A stretch of 64,000 nt of DNA, taken from positions 1,922,001-1,986,000 of the forward strand of contig CM057067.1 in assembly GCA_029945375.1 (NCBI GenBank). The letters are read 5' to 3'. How positions within the stretch are numbered: position 1 is the stretch's first letter; every line of letters starts with the position of its first letter. The notes under the pieces were generated by a model. The model worked only from the letters and a program-made list of their open reading frames with translations. It did not search any database and had not been told where the DNA came from. Below, piece after piece: positions 11,563 through 23,256 of this stretch. The DNA comes from Agaricus subrufescens. Taxonomy: Eukaryota > Basidiomycota > Agaricomycetes > Agaricales > Agaricaceae. A program made the position numbers and the translations under genes.

Positions 11563-13074
11563 ATGAGCTCGACGTCGACCGCCCACCCGCCGCCCGAGCT
11601 CTCCCCGCCGCCCAGCGCCCTGCCGTCGCCCCCAGACAGCCCGTCCTCCGACTCTGTCTCCTCCTTCCCCTCCGTGTCCTCCTCCTTCTTCTTCAGCTCC
11701 ACCGCCGCCAGCCCGCCCCAGTCTCAGCCTCACTCGGATCACCTGCGTGAACTGACAGAGGGCCTCATCATCCCATCGCTAACGCTGCCCTCTGCCCTTC
11801 GGCGCCCGACTGCGTATGGCCAGACGATAGGAGATTTGCGTATAGTCGTGCTAGGGAACCAAGGTGCTGGAAAGACCTTCCTCGCCAACCTCCTGTTGGA
11901 GGACAACGAGGCCGTGGTCGATTTTGGGACATGGGAGGACACCGAGCATGGCGAAGTCTTGTATGCGTCGACGGACTGGATAGAGCATAAGGATGCTCAC
12001 GGACTCGAAAAGTACGAGCCCATCAGGAACATTGAGATTATCGAGCTTTCGAGCTACAGTCCGACGAGTGATGTACGTGTCTCTCTGTCTCATTGATATG
12101 ATGTGTCTGAACAACGTCCAGGGCACTGAACTTGTCAATCAGATCCGATCCATTATCCATTCTCCGTTCCATGCCTTGACCGAAGCACTGCACCCTGACT
12201 GTCCGCCTTCCTCGCTCGTTGCCAGTCTCCTCTCCTCGTCCTCAACACCCCTCTTCACCGTCATGATCTTTCTCCTACCCTCTAGTGAGTTCACGCCGCA
12301 TTTGTGCTTCAGCTAATTGACAACCTTGTGGTAGCCCCTACTGTTCTCGATTGCCTACTTATCAAAGAACTGGGCACCGAGATACCCTTGATCGTTCTGC
12401 CTCGCTTACACTCCCCTCCTCAAGATCCCTCGCTACTTGACAAACTGTCATCCTTCCGTCCATCAACAGCTGTCGCTCTACGTTCCGGCCTCTTCAACTC
12501 TCCAGATACTCTCTCCCTCTTACGCGGCGAAGCGACAGACCGTTTCCTCAAATGGCGCGAAGTCGAGCGTATGATCACGCATATCAAACCTAGACCCTCC
12601 TTGCCTCAATATTCTCACCTCCGTACTTTGAAGACTTCGACTTTGACTCAATGGGATAAAGAGAAGTGGGAAACAGAATATCTCACTTCTTTTTCTCATG
12701 ATGTTGCTAAACGTGCAAGAAGTGTCGTCACGAGACAACAAATAAGGACACCGTCGAACCAGCGGACCAATTCAATGATTGACGACGAGGATGAGGAGGA
12801 GGACTCTGATGAAGAAGACGAAGATTATCTACCACCCCAACAAGAATTTTCACCTTCCTCTTCATATGGGTCTTTAGATCCTCTCCACCTACCATCACTC
12901 ATCTTCTTCTCGATATCACTCTTGAAACCGTTACGCTGGCGTCTTCACACGTCTATTTCTAAATTCTTCGAATCTGTTGCTTCGGAGAAGAATGTGAGAG
13001 TTGCTCTTTTGGGAGGGTTTTGTGTTGGGTTGGGGATTGGGGCTGTCATTGCTAAATCGAATATGGTCTCATGA
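11563..13074 (+). CDS. P-loop NTPase with C-terminal membrane anchor, function unknown
   Basis: Three exons (11563-12072, 12122-12284, 12335-13074) splice in phase to about 470 residues. The second intron is 50 nt, with GTGAGT donor, CTAAT branch site and GTAG acceptor. The first ~70 residues are Ser/Pro-rich and disordered. A Walker A motif GNQGAGKT follows a hydrophobic strand (RIVVLGNQ). A second strand with acidic residues comes later (IEIIELSSYS), then LFTVMIFLLPS and a PLIVLPRLHSPPQD block. Near the C-terminus lie a strongly acidic stretch and a Gly-rich hydrophobic segment (VALLGGFCVGLGIGAVIA), probably one membrane span, followed by a short tail. The layout suggests a tail-anchored GTPase or ATPase, but I cannot place it in a named family. 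Intact partner of the pseudogene at 7743. Confidence 0.75.
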
Positions 13075-13445
13075 TTTGGGGTGGGGTTAGTTGGTTCCTA
13101 TTCGGTTCCCTTTTCTTTCTTTTCGGTATGCGCGTTTCGTTGGGGATGGATTGTACTACGATCTGGGGTAGGTAGATGATAGTGTTGTTGTAGGTTTACA
13201 TCTGTACCTCCTTTTTTTTTTGTTCATGTCTCACTGTATTTTATCAACATACTTACTGCTGAGAGTTCTTTTTGTTGAAGTTGACTTCGTTGACGCTACT
13301 ACTAGATACAAATAATCCAATCGGGCTGAGTCCCGTGTTAATTTTTCAGACTATAGAGAGCTTTGCTAATCGACAACAAAAGAAAAGAGAAAACTATATT
13401 ACATGTTCGTTATACAATCCTTCCAACAACTCGTCATGACGAAAA
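13075..13445. other. Convergent 3' intergenic region
   Basis: Spacer between the 3' ends of the NTPase gene (plus) and the GH31 gene (minus). T-rich runs near 13205 and the A-rich run near 13375 could belong to the two 3' untranslated regions. No other feature seen. Confidence 0.5.
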
Positions 13446-16400
13446 TCAAACGTTTCCGCTCAAAATATCATCTTTAGATCCCAAATAGAATACGGGGATC
13501 TGGTCCAATGGCGCATCGATCGTGATCGACTTTCCTCCTTTACCAAAATCGCGATCCGTCCACCTAGGAGTTTTTGTGTGAGCGGTATGCAATGTATGAT
13601 GTGATGGAAGTGTAATTTTTTTTTTGTCGCTTACCAGTGTTTCCACGTCGTGCCGGATTGTGAATCAAGTCGGGGGAGATAGACATCTTGTGTTGTAGCT
13701 TTGAATTCTCCTACAGGTGCGACTAGAAGACGTGATCCTAATCATGACACATCAGTTTTTTTTTTCCTTTCGAACAAAAGAGATATAGATATAGATATAT
13801 ACCAAACATGAATTGATGAACGACGCTAGGATCATTATCTCTTGTAGCATTTCTCACGAACTCGTCTGACTTTGAGAAATCGAAATAAAGAGGTCGCATG
13901 ATGACTTGTCCGGAGTTGTGTAATTTTTGGAAGAGGGATTTGATGTATGGGATGAGTTGATATCGGAGGGCGATGTACTAGTTTAGATATATATGAAACT
14001 GAAAAGAACAAGACAAAAAAATGGTGAGCGAAACCTTTTTGAGGATGATAAAGTTCTCGGGGCCATAGGCCCATGGCTGTAGGGGGGATGGTTGATTTAG
14101 TATATGAGAACGGGGGAGGGGAGAGTAATACCTCGTTGGGACAGGGATTGGCTTCTGGGAGTGTGGATGTGACTGGGATGTCGCATATTCTCGTGCTTGA
14201 AGGTAAAGCTTAAGATTAGACCTGTTTTCGGATCGGATATATAAGACTTACCCATGAACGCGAGTCTATCAAATCCGGTCAGTCATTTATACAAAATGTT
14301 AAACGGAATCAACTCACATAGGGAAGAAATACACCCATAGAGAACCACCTAACAAATAATTCCTTTCCCTAATTCAATAAAACACAGAAAAAAAACAGTC
14401 AGCGAAAGATTTTACAGTACCCAAAAAAAAAGAACACTACACCGACCTCATCAGTATCAATATCCAACCCGGCAAACCCACCAATATCCAACGTCCAAGA
14501 CGATATACCCGAAGCAGCAATAGAAACTCCAGCCGTAATCTGTTGCAACAACACATCAAACCTCGATATAGTATCTCCACTCCATAAATAAGAACAAAAC
14601 CGTTGTCCTCCGATAAAAGTACTTCTCGTCAAAGACATAAATTCACATGAGGTTTTAGTTGTCTTTGTTAGATTTTGGAGACCTTCTTGGATGGCTTGTT
14701 GATGAAGCCATGGATACATTTTCCCGAAACCTTCTTGGGAGCCGAGGAAATATTGGGTGAAGGAACGGGAGTAGGGGATGGAGCTGATGGATTGACCGTT
14801 GTTTTCGAATGGTTCGCCTAGTGTTCCTCCTGTATTCGGGAATCGTGTTTTTTTTTTGAGTATGGAATGGGGATGGATGGTAATTGGAATCAAACGTACC
14901 ATCAGCTTGATCAATCCAGAAATTGTGAATGCCTTTTGAGAAGTAACTGTCGTTTAATCTCCTCCCTGATGTGATGAAAAAAAGTTTTTTTTTTGATCAG
15001 GAATTATACACAAGTGATGGACATGAAACGTACAGAGGAATTCTCGCGCATCGGGGTTTGTTGAGTCAACTAAAATAAGAAATTCAACAATTTGCCATAC
15101 CAACAAAGAAAGAAAGTTGATAGAAACGAACTTAATCTAGTATAAGCTCCTTCAAAAGAATCTTGAATCCCAGTTCCATCTCTCGTAATCGCCAAAAGTC
15201 CTTGTTTTTGAAGGGTGAGGTAATTCTCGGATAAATCTTCTACGCTTGGCCATAAGGAAACCATGAGTTCGGCTCCGGTCAGTCTTTTGACATCGGCAGC
15301 CATTGCTGCAGGATCAGGCCAAACATCGGCGTTGAAAGACCTTTTTTTGGCAGGGAGGTGAGGCGAGGAATTTCGAATAGTAAGGAATCTGTAATAACGA
15401 ACCAATCTCCTTGAAACTTCCAAGCAAAGAAATCTATAATTACGTGTGAACATGATCTTGCATGTGATAAGACGAAATGGCATACCGATGATGATCAGAG
15501 AAACTTGAACTTGTTCATCATGGAACCTTTGAGCTAGATCCATAACCTGTGTTTGATTGTAGTATCTAAGTTTTGATTGTTGGTAGCCGAGGATAAATTC
15601 GGGTGGAATGGGCTGACGACCTGTATCGCATTATGATGTGACTCGCGGATTAGGGGGAGAAAGATTATGGATACCTGTTACGCTGGTATACTGCTGTTGG
15701 AGGGTATCATAGTCTTCGGGAGAAGCTGTCGTGCTGTCAAACATAGTATTAACAACGATGTTGTGTCGAGTGATATATCAACTCGCATCCAATAATCCAC
15801 TACTGTAGCCTCATCTGCGACGAAACGCGTCCGGAGACGATCAAACTCTGGGGGAAGAAGCTATTTTAAATCTAATCAACATTACATTTGAGGGTATATC
15901 TCACCGATGCGACCTTGGCCCGGATGGTTGAAGAACATCAAGTAGCCCTTTGTATTTCCATTTCGATTATGAAACAGTGCGCGAGATACCTCAAGTCGCT
16001 CACCTTGTTTGACATCCATACAGGCAGAGTTACGTGCGAATTATAGCCAATAAGATCAACTATCTGACCCTTTTTATTGACAGTGTGGTCGTTGCAACAG
16101 GCCTGTTGCCCAGCACCGAAGAACATCTCATCAGGATCAGCTGTGAAACCAAACTGAGCTTGGAAAGATAGTCCTCGAATGTCTTGAATATAGTACCGCG
16201 CAGGCAAAACTTTTGTGTCAGTGTATTCTTCAGTGAGAAGTGTTGATGTTCCGTTGGGCTCGACGCGGGAGAATGAGATAAGTCCCCGATTGACATTTAC
16301 GATTAGATTTCCGTTGCGAACGGCAGCACTGCCTTGGAAGGGTATTGTGATGGAATGTTCAAGGCCTTTTGAACTGGGACCTTCTAATGGAGGATCGAGA

Positions 16401-16656
16401 AGAGCTGAAGGTTCGAGGCCGGTTGGATCACGAAGGAGGCTGACACGGACGCGAAATGCATGTTTTCCAAAGGGCTATGCGACCCTTTCAGTGGAGAAAT
16501 ACCTAGAGACTTTGGAGAGTGCCTTGCCTGGATGTAAACACGTTCGAAACCGTTTTGAAGTTTGATACCAGTTGCGTTTGGATTGAAGTAGTCTGCGGCG
16601 AGTGAGAGAGAAATCGGAAATAGCAGGTAGCACAGAATCAGGCTGCGCAGAACCAT
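13446..16656 (-). CDS. Secreted glycoside hydrolase family 31 protein (alpha-glucosidase/alpha-xylosidase type)
   Basis: Multi-exon gene starting at the ATG at 16656 with a signal peptide (MVLRSLILCYLLFPISLSLAA) and ending at a TGA at 13446. Blocks in order: EMFFGAGQQACCNDHTVN and NSHVTLPVWMSNK (N-terminal beta domain), KGYLMFFNHPGQGRI, RFHDEQVQVSLIIIG leading into FFAWKFQGDW, WPDPAAMAADVKRLTGAELM, and WPSVEDLSENY. HNFWIDQADG follows with the presumed catalytic nucleophile Asp, then FLGSQEGFGKMYPWLH and FCSYLWSGDT with the acid/base Asp. SWTLDIGGFAGLDIDTDE, LFVRWFSMGVFLPYV and a C-terminal beta domain ending in FYLGSKDDILSGNV complete it. Introns are short and typical. GH31 enzymes cleave terminal alpha-linked glucose or xylose; this QADG-type subgroup is common in fungi. 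It probably acts outside the cell on plant or storage glycans. Intact as far as I can read; exact substrate not determinable. Confidence 0.9.
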
Positions 16657-17271
16657 GGCGAGATGATTAGAGAAAGAAAACAAGAACGTCGAGATTTAAA
16701 GTGGCGGAGGTCATCTTCGAGCGGGCCGTGGATAGAAGAGAAGCAGACAACGAGTTGAGAATGTTGAATGTCGAGTCCAGCTGACAAGAAAACGGGTAAG
16801 GATAGCTTCTAGAATATGCTGGCCATGAATATGTTCGATTGAAGAGCCCAAAGTGAGGAACACTGACATGGAACTCTCGAGAAGCAAGGTTGGTATTTGG
16901 CCGCAAATATGTCCGTTTATCTCCACGGTTCGTACTTCTTCTCTTGATATAATGTATGGGAACGAAGCAATTCCTGTGAATTCAGTTCCCTGAGTAGTTC
17001 GGCACAGAGTTAAATCATTTTCATCAATCCTTCATTGATTATTTCGCTGTCATGCCAGGGCTGCTTTATTGAGGCTGGTGCTAGTTCGACGCAGCTCGAC
17101 TTTCTGCGATAGTCAACAGCGATCAGACTCCACTTCAGGTAAGGGGCGATCTGGTATGGAGAAGAGCAGGAGACCTTCGAGAGCCGCCGGTTCGGGGAAT
17201 GTTTGTTCTGAATGACCGTGCCAAACAGCGAGGAGACCGCATCTGTTTGTTGCCCAGTCCGACGGAGCTAG
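16657..17271. promoter_or_regulatory. Divergent promoter region between GH31 and TRS65
   Basis: 615 bp between the two start codons, which point away from each other. No open frame here has family similarity. The promoters and 5' untranslated regions of both genes must lie here, but I see no clear single element to name. Confidence 0.4.
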
Positions 17272-20193
17272 ATGTCGTTGGAACACCTCTTTGCCACCTC
17301 CACCCTCGCTCTCGCAGTCCCAGACACATCTGTTGTATACCCCCCGACACAACCGGTAGACGAATGGCTGCAGACTCTCTCGTCCAACACGCAGGAGCGC
17401 AGGCAGGCCTTTTTCGGTAGGCAACCCATTTTATTCAGCTGGATGCCCATTCACCAACAACAGACGAACAGCTGCAGTCGCTTCTTACACTGAGGATCGA
17501 ACACCCAACTCCAAATGAACCAGCTGATCCCGCCAAACCTCCTTCATCCCTCATCGATTTCCTAGCTCATATCCAGATTTCCTTGGAAGCAACTTATATC
17601 TCTTCTGAACCTATCGCTGCGGAATTACCGCGAAGTACTCGTCTTTCAGCCCCTCCACGGTCTGTTTCGCTTGGTGTCAAGGGTAGTCCGCGGGTGGGAG
17701 CTCACCATCCCTCAATTTTTCCTCCCACTACCCCGCATCCTACTCCTGCCACTGCAGAACACGATAAGAAGTATGTCGCCTCCCAGGGAACTCCGCTCTT
17801 CACCTGCATCTGGGGACAGAATTCTTCCGATAGCTCCCAGGAGGATTTCGCTCTCGTCTGGTCGGAGAATGAGCAGTCGTGGGTCGCGATTTACCGTCTT
17901 GCTATGATTGTCTGTACGCTGGTTCGCTTGCTTGTTAATGATACAAACGATGCTAATGCCTCTTTTAGCGTTCCTTCGCCTATCATTTACAGACCCCTTG
18001 CTATGTCTCACTATATCTGCCACGTTACGCGAGAAGCCTATCACATCATCGTCGACCGAACACCCTTTGGTCCGCTTCCTGAAAAAATATGATGGTGTTG
18101 ATATACCGGACTCGCCCAAAATTTTTGATCAGGCAGAAACGACGGATGACGATGACAGCATGAACACATTCGAGGAAGTCAATCTTCTTGAAGGCCTCAT
18201 GGCTGGTAAGTGCTCACGCACATCCAGTCATGTATATACTCACTGCAACATAGGGCCCACATTCTCCAAAATGGGACCTGCGATCGATCTCCCCTCAACT
18301 AGACTCGGCACAGTCTCTCGGCAGAAATATTTCTATCTGCCCCCAGTCAACCTCCCTACACCCACAGCACCATCCCCATCGTCTGCAACAAACCGTGCAA
18401 AATCACACCCAACACTACGTAAATCCTATCGCAAAACTCTACAAACCACTTCCGGCTTCCGTGTCCGCATGAGGACCGTTTTCGTACCCAGCGTCGTCCT
18501 CAGTTCTTCTCAAGAAGAGTACGATAAGGTGACTGCTGGGAACGAGCGAACGGTGGTGCTTTGTGTCGAAATTGAAAATTCTGGAGAGTCTGGGCAAGGT
18601 GTTGGTTTTGAGGTTGAAAGAGTGGATGTGTCTATCAGTGGAGATGAGGCTGTGGCAACTCTTATCACTTGGGGTCAGGATGGTTTCACTGCCAAGGAGG
18701 CAGTATTTCCGTTGAAGATTGCTGAGTCGGCTCAGTATAATCTTCTATATGCCGTTACCTTCCTCCGATCGCCTGAAGAGCTTGACGGATTCTCCTTCTC
18801 TCGCTCAGGAGGGAGCCAAGCTCCTGTTGATCTACATCGTGTAGTCTCTATCAACATTCATGGAAAGCCGTACATACTAGCTCAGGGTTCGACAATCTAT
18901 CCAACGCTGACTTTCTCGTCAAAGTGGAGTTGCATACTTGACCTTTCCACGCAACAACCTCAGAATCTCCGCAACCTCGATCCTGCTGATCCATCCAATT
19001 CGCATCCGAGTGTACTTCCAGAACCTCCATCACCTTTCCCCGTTCTGGGTCTTCGATCTGGGAAACCTAGTCCTATACCTACGACAGGAAACTCGGATGT
19101 CAGGTCATCTCAGCTTGTTGCAGGTCGAATGTTGAAATCGTCTACACCAAGGTTCTCGTTGGTACCTATAACCCCCAATTCGGCTAGATCGCCAGTTCCA
19201 GTTCAATCGCACTATACTCGTTCGTCTACGACGTATAGTGCTCCACCGGTACCGGTTGACAACGCACAACAGCATCCCAGTTTTGATATACCTATAACAC
19301 CGGCGTATCCAGCGTTTCCTTCAGGGAAATCAACTGTCCCACCGACTCCGATGGGACATGCGCCTGTCATATCACAAGCGTCTGTTGGAGTTGTTGGTCC
19401 GAATGTTGAAGCTAGAAGATGGAGAGGATCGGGGACGGGGACAGGGGCCATGGCGTTGGGGGGTGGTGTTGAACCTCCGACTCCTGTACCTCATCAGAGT
19501 GATGTGGGAGTTTTTGCGAATGAACAGCAGAGAGCGTTGATGAATCGGACACAGATGTTTGATGATGGTGATGTTAATGGTGATGCTGTTGTTGTTTCTG
19601 TCGGGTTATTGGATGTTATTAAAAGTGGTGGAGTTGGTCCGAGGAAAGAAGAAGGAGCGGCGGAGGAGCATGAGAGAGAGGAGGAGGAGGAGAGGGTTGA
19701 ACTTGGCCCAGGGAGGATCTATCCACTTGATTCTTTCACATTGGATATTTTTGTTTTTAACAAGTCGGAAAAGGTGAGAAGGTTTGAGATTAGTTGTTTT
19801 GAGAGGCGGAGGAGGAGAGGTGGCGGAGAGCAGAATCATAATGTGGGTGGAGCAGGTGGAAAGATGGGGTACCCTGGTATCTTACCGATGGAGGGTCGTG
19901 TACGAATTGGGTGAGTCTTTTTTTTCTCTTTTTTTTCTCTGTACTTTGGAACTGAAGGGTTGAGGTGTTACTATTAGGCCGTTGCTTCCATCTGCTTGTC
20001 AGTCGGTTAGGATGGAGTTTCTGGCGGTGTCACCTGGTGTACATTCTATTGAGGCGTTAACGTTGAAGGATATCGAGTCTGGTCAGTCTGTCAATTTGAG
20101 GTACGTGTATAGGATATATTTGATCCTGCAGTCTTGTCTAATATGCTATGCAAAATCAGATCAGTCATGGATATTGTAGTTCATGAGCCATGA
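17272..20193 (+). CDS. TRS65: TRAPP-II complex subunit Trs65-like protein
   Basis: Trs65 is a TRAPP-II-specific subunit that supports Rab (Ypt) activation in Golgi trafficking and cell-wall glucan maintenance. Six exons join in phase to about 881 residues: 17272-17416, 17464-17913, 17969-18205, 18254-19910, 19978-20100 and 20160-20193. Recognisable parts are an N-terminal domain (SLEHLFATSTLALAVPDTS, SLIDFLAHIQISLEATYIS), the middle block RLSFTDPLLCLTISATLRE, and the beta-rich domain LRKSYRKTLQTTSGFRVRMR through VVLCVEIENSGE and FEVERVDVSISG. A long Ser/Pro-rich linker follows. The end is the family-typical C-terminus LLPSACQSVRMEFLAVSPG then VHSIEALTLKDIESGQSVNL then LRSVMDIVVHEP. Fungal homologues have this linker at varied length. 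All splice junctions keep the frame. Confidence 0.88.
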
Positions 20194-21302
20194 AGTAATT
20201 GTACATAGCACGAGACCATTGCTGCTGATAATTTTATATATACATCATCAATTCCGTTGACACCGCTTTTCATATCTTTCTGACATCTGAGTACTTGCTC
20301 AATCATGATCATATATATATTCGGTACGGTATGCCATTCGCTTAAGGTGTGATAATTTTGAAAACTGAGTGATCAACCATATTCCGTTCCTTGTTATGTA
20401 TATGCGTGCTTCGCGGCGTTTTCTCGGGGCTTTGAACTTAGCGAGGGGTGTGCCCGGTGTTCATTGTAGGGTAGGCGGACCGACGGTGTTATTTTTAGTG
20501 TTCTTTTTGTTCGATCAAAGTTGTTGTTTTTTTTGTTGTTGTTGTAGTGGTGTTGTTCATTTAGGTGTTCATTTGTCTCGTTTTTTGTTCTACCTTGAGA
20601 CTGTCTTTTGTTTCGATTCAGCGAGGACTTGATGTATGGCAAAAACGAAATGGTCTTTTTCTCTCTTCCTAATTTGTATGTATATGTTTTTCCGATCAAC
20701 TTTTGATCCCTTGATTTTCTGTTTTTTTTTTTTTCCTCAGGGGTACTTCGCCCTATACAATTGGTTCCAGAAAATTCCTGACAATGAGAATATTAAGGAA
20801 AAAAAAAAGCAAGCTAACGCTCTCGAACACATGCTATCCCGACGCTCGTGTCTTCTAGCGCGCATATCAACTCAGGGTAACCAGTATGCAAATCCAAAAC
20901 CATTCAGGGGTGTGTATGTTAAGAGAACGATGTGGTTGACCGCTTACAAGGATCCTCGAACTCGATTGGATAAAAGAAAGCCAACTTCTGCAAACGACTG
21001 TCCGTCGTTGCACATGGCATTGTGAATCGACATCATATGCAAACGCTTTCATTAGATTGTTAATTACGGCAAGTGGTCGTGTGAGCGAATGTATTCTATT
21101 TATATATCGGGTGCCGCTGTCAAGAGGCAAGCGATACCACGCGCCCCTAGAATCATAATGTAATGTATTTCCGCAGGCGGACTAAAGCGGTCTCAAAAGA
21201 GTTCAAGCCCAACTCGACTCCCCTTTGGATAATGTGAGGTTGGAGAAATAAATATTTGATATATCAAAGCAAGAACGAAGTATAAAGACCAAGAATGTAC
21301 CA
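20194..21302. other. Intergenic, no gene recognised
   Basis: About 1.1 kb of AT-rich sequence between TRS65 and the assembly gap. Open frames near 20369-20700 lie in T-rich or A-rich simple sequence on both strands and show no family motif. The last bases, AAGAATGTACCA, run into the gap; the TGTA at 21296 could be the very start of the Gypsy1 LTR (which begins TGTAGAGG at its other end), but this is not proven. Confidence 0.45.
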
Positions 21303-21393
21303 NNNNNNNNNNNNNNNNNNNNNNNNNNNNNNNNNNNNNNNNNNNNNNNNNNNNNNNNNNNNNNNNNNNNNNNNNNNNNNNNNNNNNNNNNNN
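21303..21393. other. Assembly gap (91 N)
   Basis: Ninety-one Ns. By comparison with the right LTR (34273-35623), about 103 bases of the left LTR precede the first visible base at 21394, so the gap hides the outer end of the Gypsy1 3' LTR and any target-site duplication. Confidence 0.95.
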
Positions 21394-22641
21394 TCGAGAG
21401 AAAAGGTTATTTCGAAGTTAAAGTTAATAAAGAAGGAATTCCAAATAAAAGAATCCTCAAACTTGTTCTAGCTACGAACGGGCCGAAGGGCTACGTGAAC
21501 TTTGAACTCTAGCTACTGCGTTGTAGCCAAACTAAGTCGCACCAATGACGTTTAATGAGGAGCTGCGATGATCTAACTCGCCAGTTATCCACCGACTCCG
21601 CAATTACAACTCAAACTAGCACCGACTTACACCTCTGCTGGATATAAGCGTGCGATGGTAGCCTAGCTAGTCTCTTAAACTATCGTATCACTGTCAACCT
21701 AGTGAATTCTCTGAACGGGTAGCGTCTCCGACGTGAACTGCTGAACTAGTCTGAGTTTTTCTAGAAGCTCTCTCGCAAGCTAGTTGTTATTCACTTATTA
21801 GATCGCTACTTTACAAATCACGATCCTCAAAGCTAGACGTGGGCCGGAGATTGCTTGCCTTTCTTGACGCTAGCTAGAGGGTTTTTATATTCACATTATG
21901 CGTACAAATATTAACAAAGTAGTTCCTACTATTACTAAGGGTATCATATGGATTCATTGAGGGTACGGATAGATCCTATCCGCACCAATCAATATGGTTG
22001 AGCAGGTGCTGCCTGACGTCGCTTAGCACCTTACCCTTCCAACCAATAATGAAGGTAGTCCCTCTGTGCTACCCCCTGGCATCCACATGGGTACGTTGTC
22101 AGGTTTCAGAATGCCGAAGGCCGCTTGGCTGGAACGTTCATCCGTTCAGATTCGTTATCGATATGTGATGAGAATCCTAATCGGTGATATGTCCGGCTAG
22201 CTAGTGGGTCCACGATAATCTGATGGGATTTCAGCTCGCTAGTTTGCGTGATAGCCGTTCCCTGTCCAAGCCGATGTCTTCTGCAGGTCAACTGCTTCGA
22301 ATAGTATATCTCTGGAGGAGTGATCTGTAGTTTTGCTAAGCATAAATCGACGTTTCATCTAGGTAGCTAGAGCGTCACCGTCGTATTTCGGCCTAACTAG
22401 TTGTCACCACCAGATCTAATGCCTCTACTCGGATCATTCCTGGTAGCTAGTGACTATATTTGCCTTACACGGTACAGTTTTCCCGTATAAGAGTCAAGGC
22501 GGATTTATTAGACTATGAGATATACTATTGAGGTGTCGAGAGATGGTTAGGTTCTGACCCTGCACCTTAGCTAGTGGGTGTTATACCCTTGTAAATACTA
22601 GCTAGTACATTTCTATGCGTAAAACGGCGCGGGCCGTATCA
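21394..22641 (-). repeat. Gypsy1 3' LTR (left, outer end in gap)
   Basis: It matches 34376-35623 nearly base for base and ends inward with ...CGGGCCGTATCA. The outer ~100 bases fall in the gap. On the element strand it begins TGATACGGCCCG. No coding function seen; the open frame on the minus strand at 22106-22291 occurs in both LTRs and is probably chance. Confidence 0.92.
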
Positions 22642-22654
22642 TCTCCCCCTCACT
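22642..22654 (-). other. Gypsy1 polypurine tract
   Basis: On the element strand GTGAGGGGGAGA directly precedes the LTR start TGATACGG. This is the expected position and composition of the plus-strand primer. It confirms the LTR inner boundary at 22641. Confidence 0.8.
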
Positions 22655-23256
22655 ATAAGCTGACTGTCCCCAGTCATCGAACTGCTGGATATTTCTGAGT
22701 TTATCGGGGCTGTTGCCATGCTTCTGGTATACTGACTTGTGCCTACGCGAATCCCTCGGGTGCTTTTAGCCACACGTGTTGCTGATGTTTTAGGAACTAG
22801 CGGTCTGCCTGTCATTTTAACTACGGGGTGCGGAATATTGGGTACACGTGGCGAATATTTTTAGATCTCGGACCTCGGGGTTAACTAGTTAGTTCCCGGG
22901 TTGGCGGATCCTCCATCGCTTGATCGGACTCGCTATCTCCGCTTCTATTTTTATACCTTATCCTCCGTTCCTCGATAGCTACTGATTCTTCTGTCTTTTT
23001 ACTGTCTAGCTCACTTGTGTAGAGACAGAAACATCGCTGTAACTGGTATGGATGGACAAAACAGCTCGTCCGTGCTTTTTGTCTCGTCCGATTTTAATCG
23101 TGTTCCTGCGATGGCATAGGATTAGGTAGGTGGCGTTGCTTTATTAGGTACGGCGGTTACGGGCTCGGCCAACTACCAACTCGGCCGGGAACGCCTTATA
23201 TAAACGTTTCCTTGGCTTGGTAGCGTGTCCTTTGTTTCTTGCCTCCTGCTTCTACG
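22655..23256. promoter_or_regulatory. Promoter region of the first antisense gene
   Basis: About 600 bp without a gene between the polypurine tract and the first accessory gene. Several CTAG-type motifs are present (for example near 22797 and 22883). A TATATAAA box at 23197-23204 lies 53 bp before the ATG. Confidence 0.55.
23197..23204 (+). promoter_or_regulatory. TATA box of accessory gene X1
   Basis: TATATAAA stands 53 bp upstream of the X1 start codon, at a distance that fits a short leader. It indicates that X1 has its own promoter, opposite to the LTR-driven transcript. Confidence 0.6.

Larger units (their letters stand above)
9155..12740. repeat. Segmental duplication, copy B
   Basis: Partner of 5270-8664. 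It carries an apparently intact DUF6534 gene and the intact P-loop NTPase gene, so this is the copy in which both genes are still usable. Confidence 0.85.

Noticed and set aside
12285..12334. Apparent two-base frameshift shared by both NTPase copies
   Set aside because: A 50-nt intron with GTGAGT donor, CTAAT branch site and GTAG acceptor explains the frame change exactly, so no frameshift is needed.
20369..20700. Overlapping open frames on both strands after TRS65
   Set aside because: T-rich or A-rich simple sequence, no start context, no family similarity.
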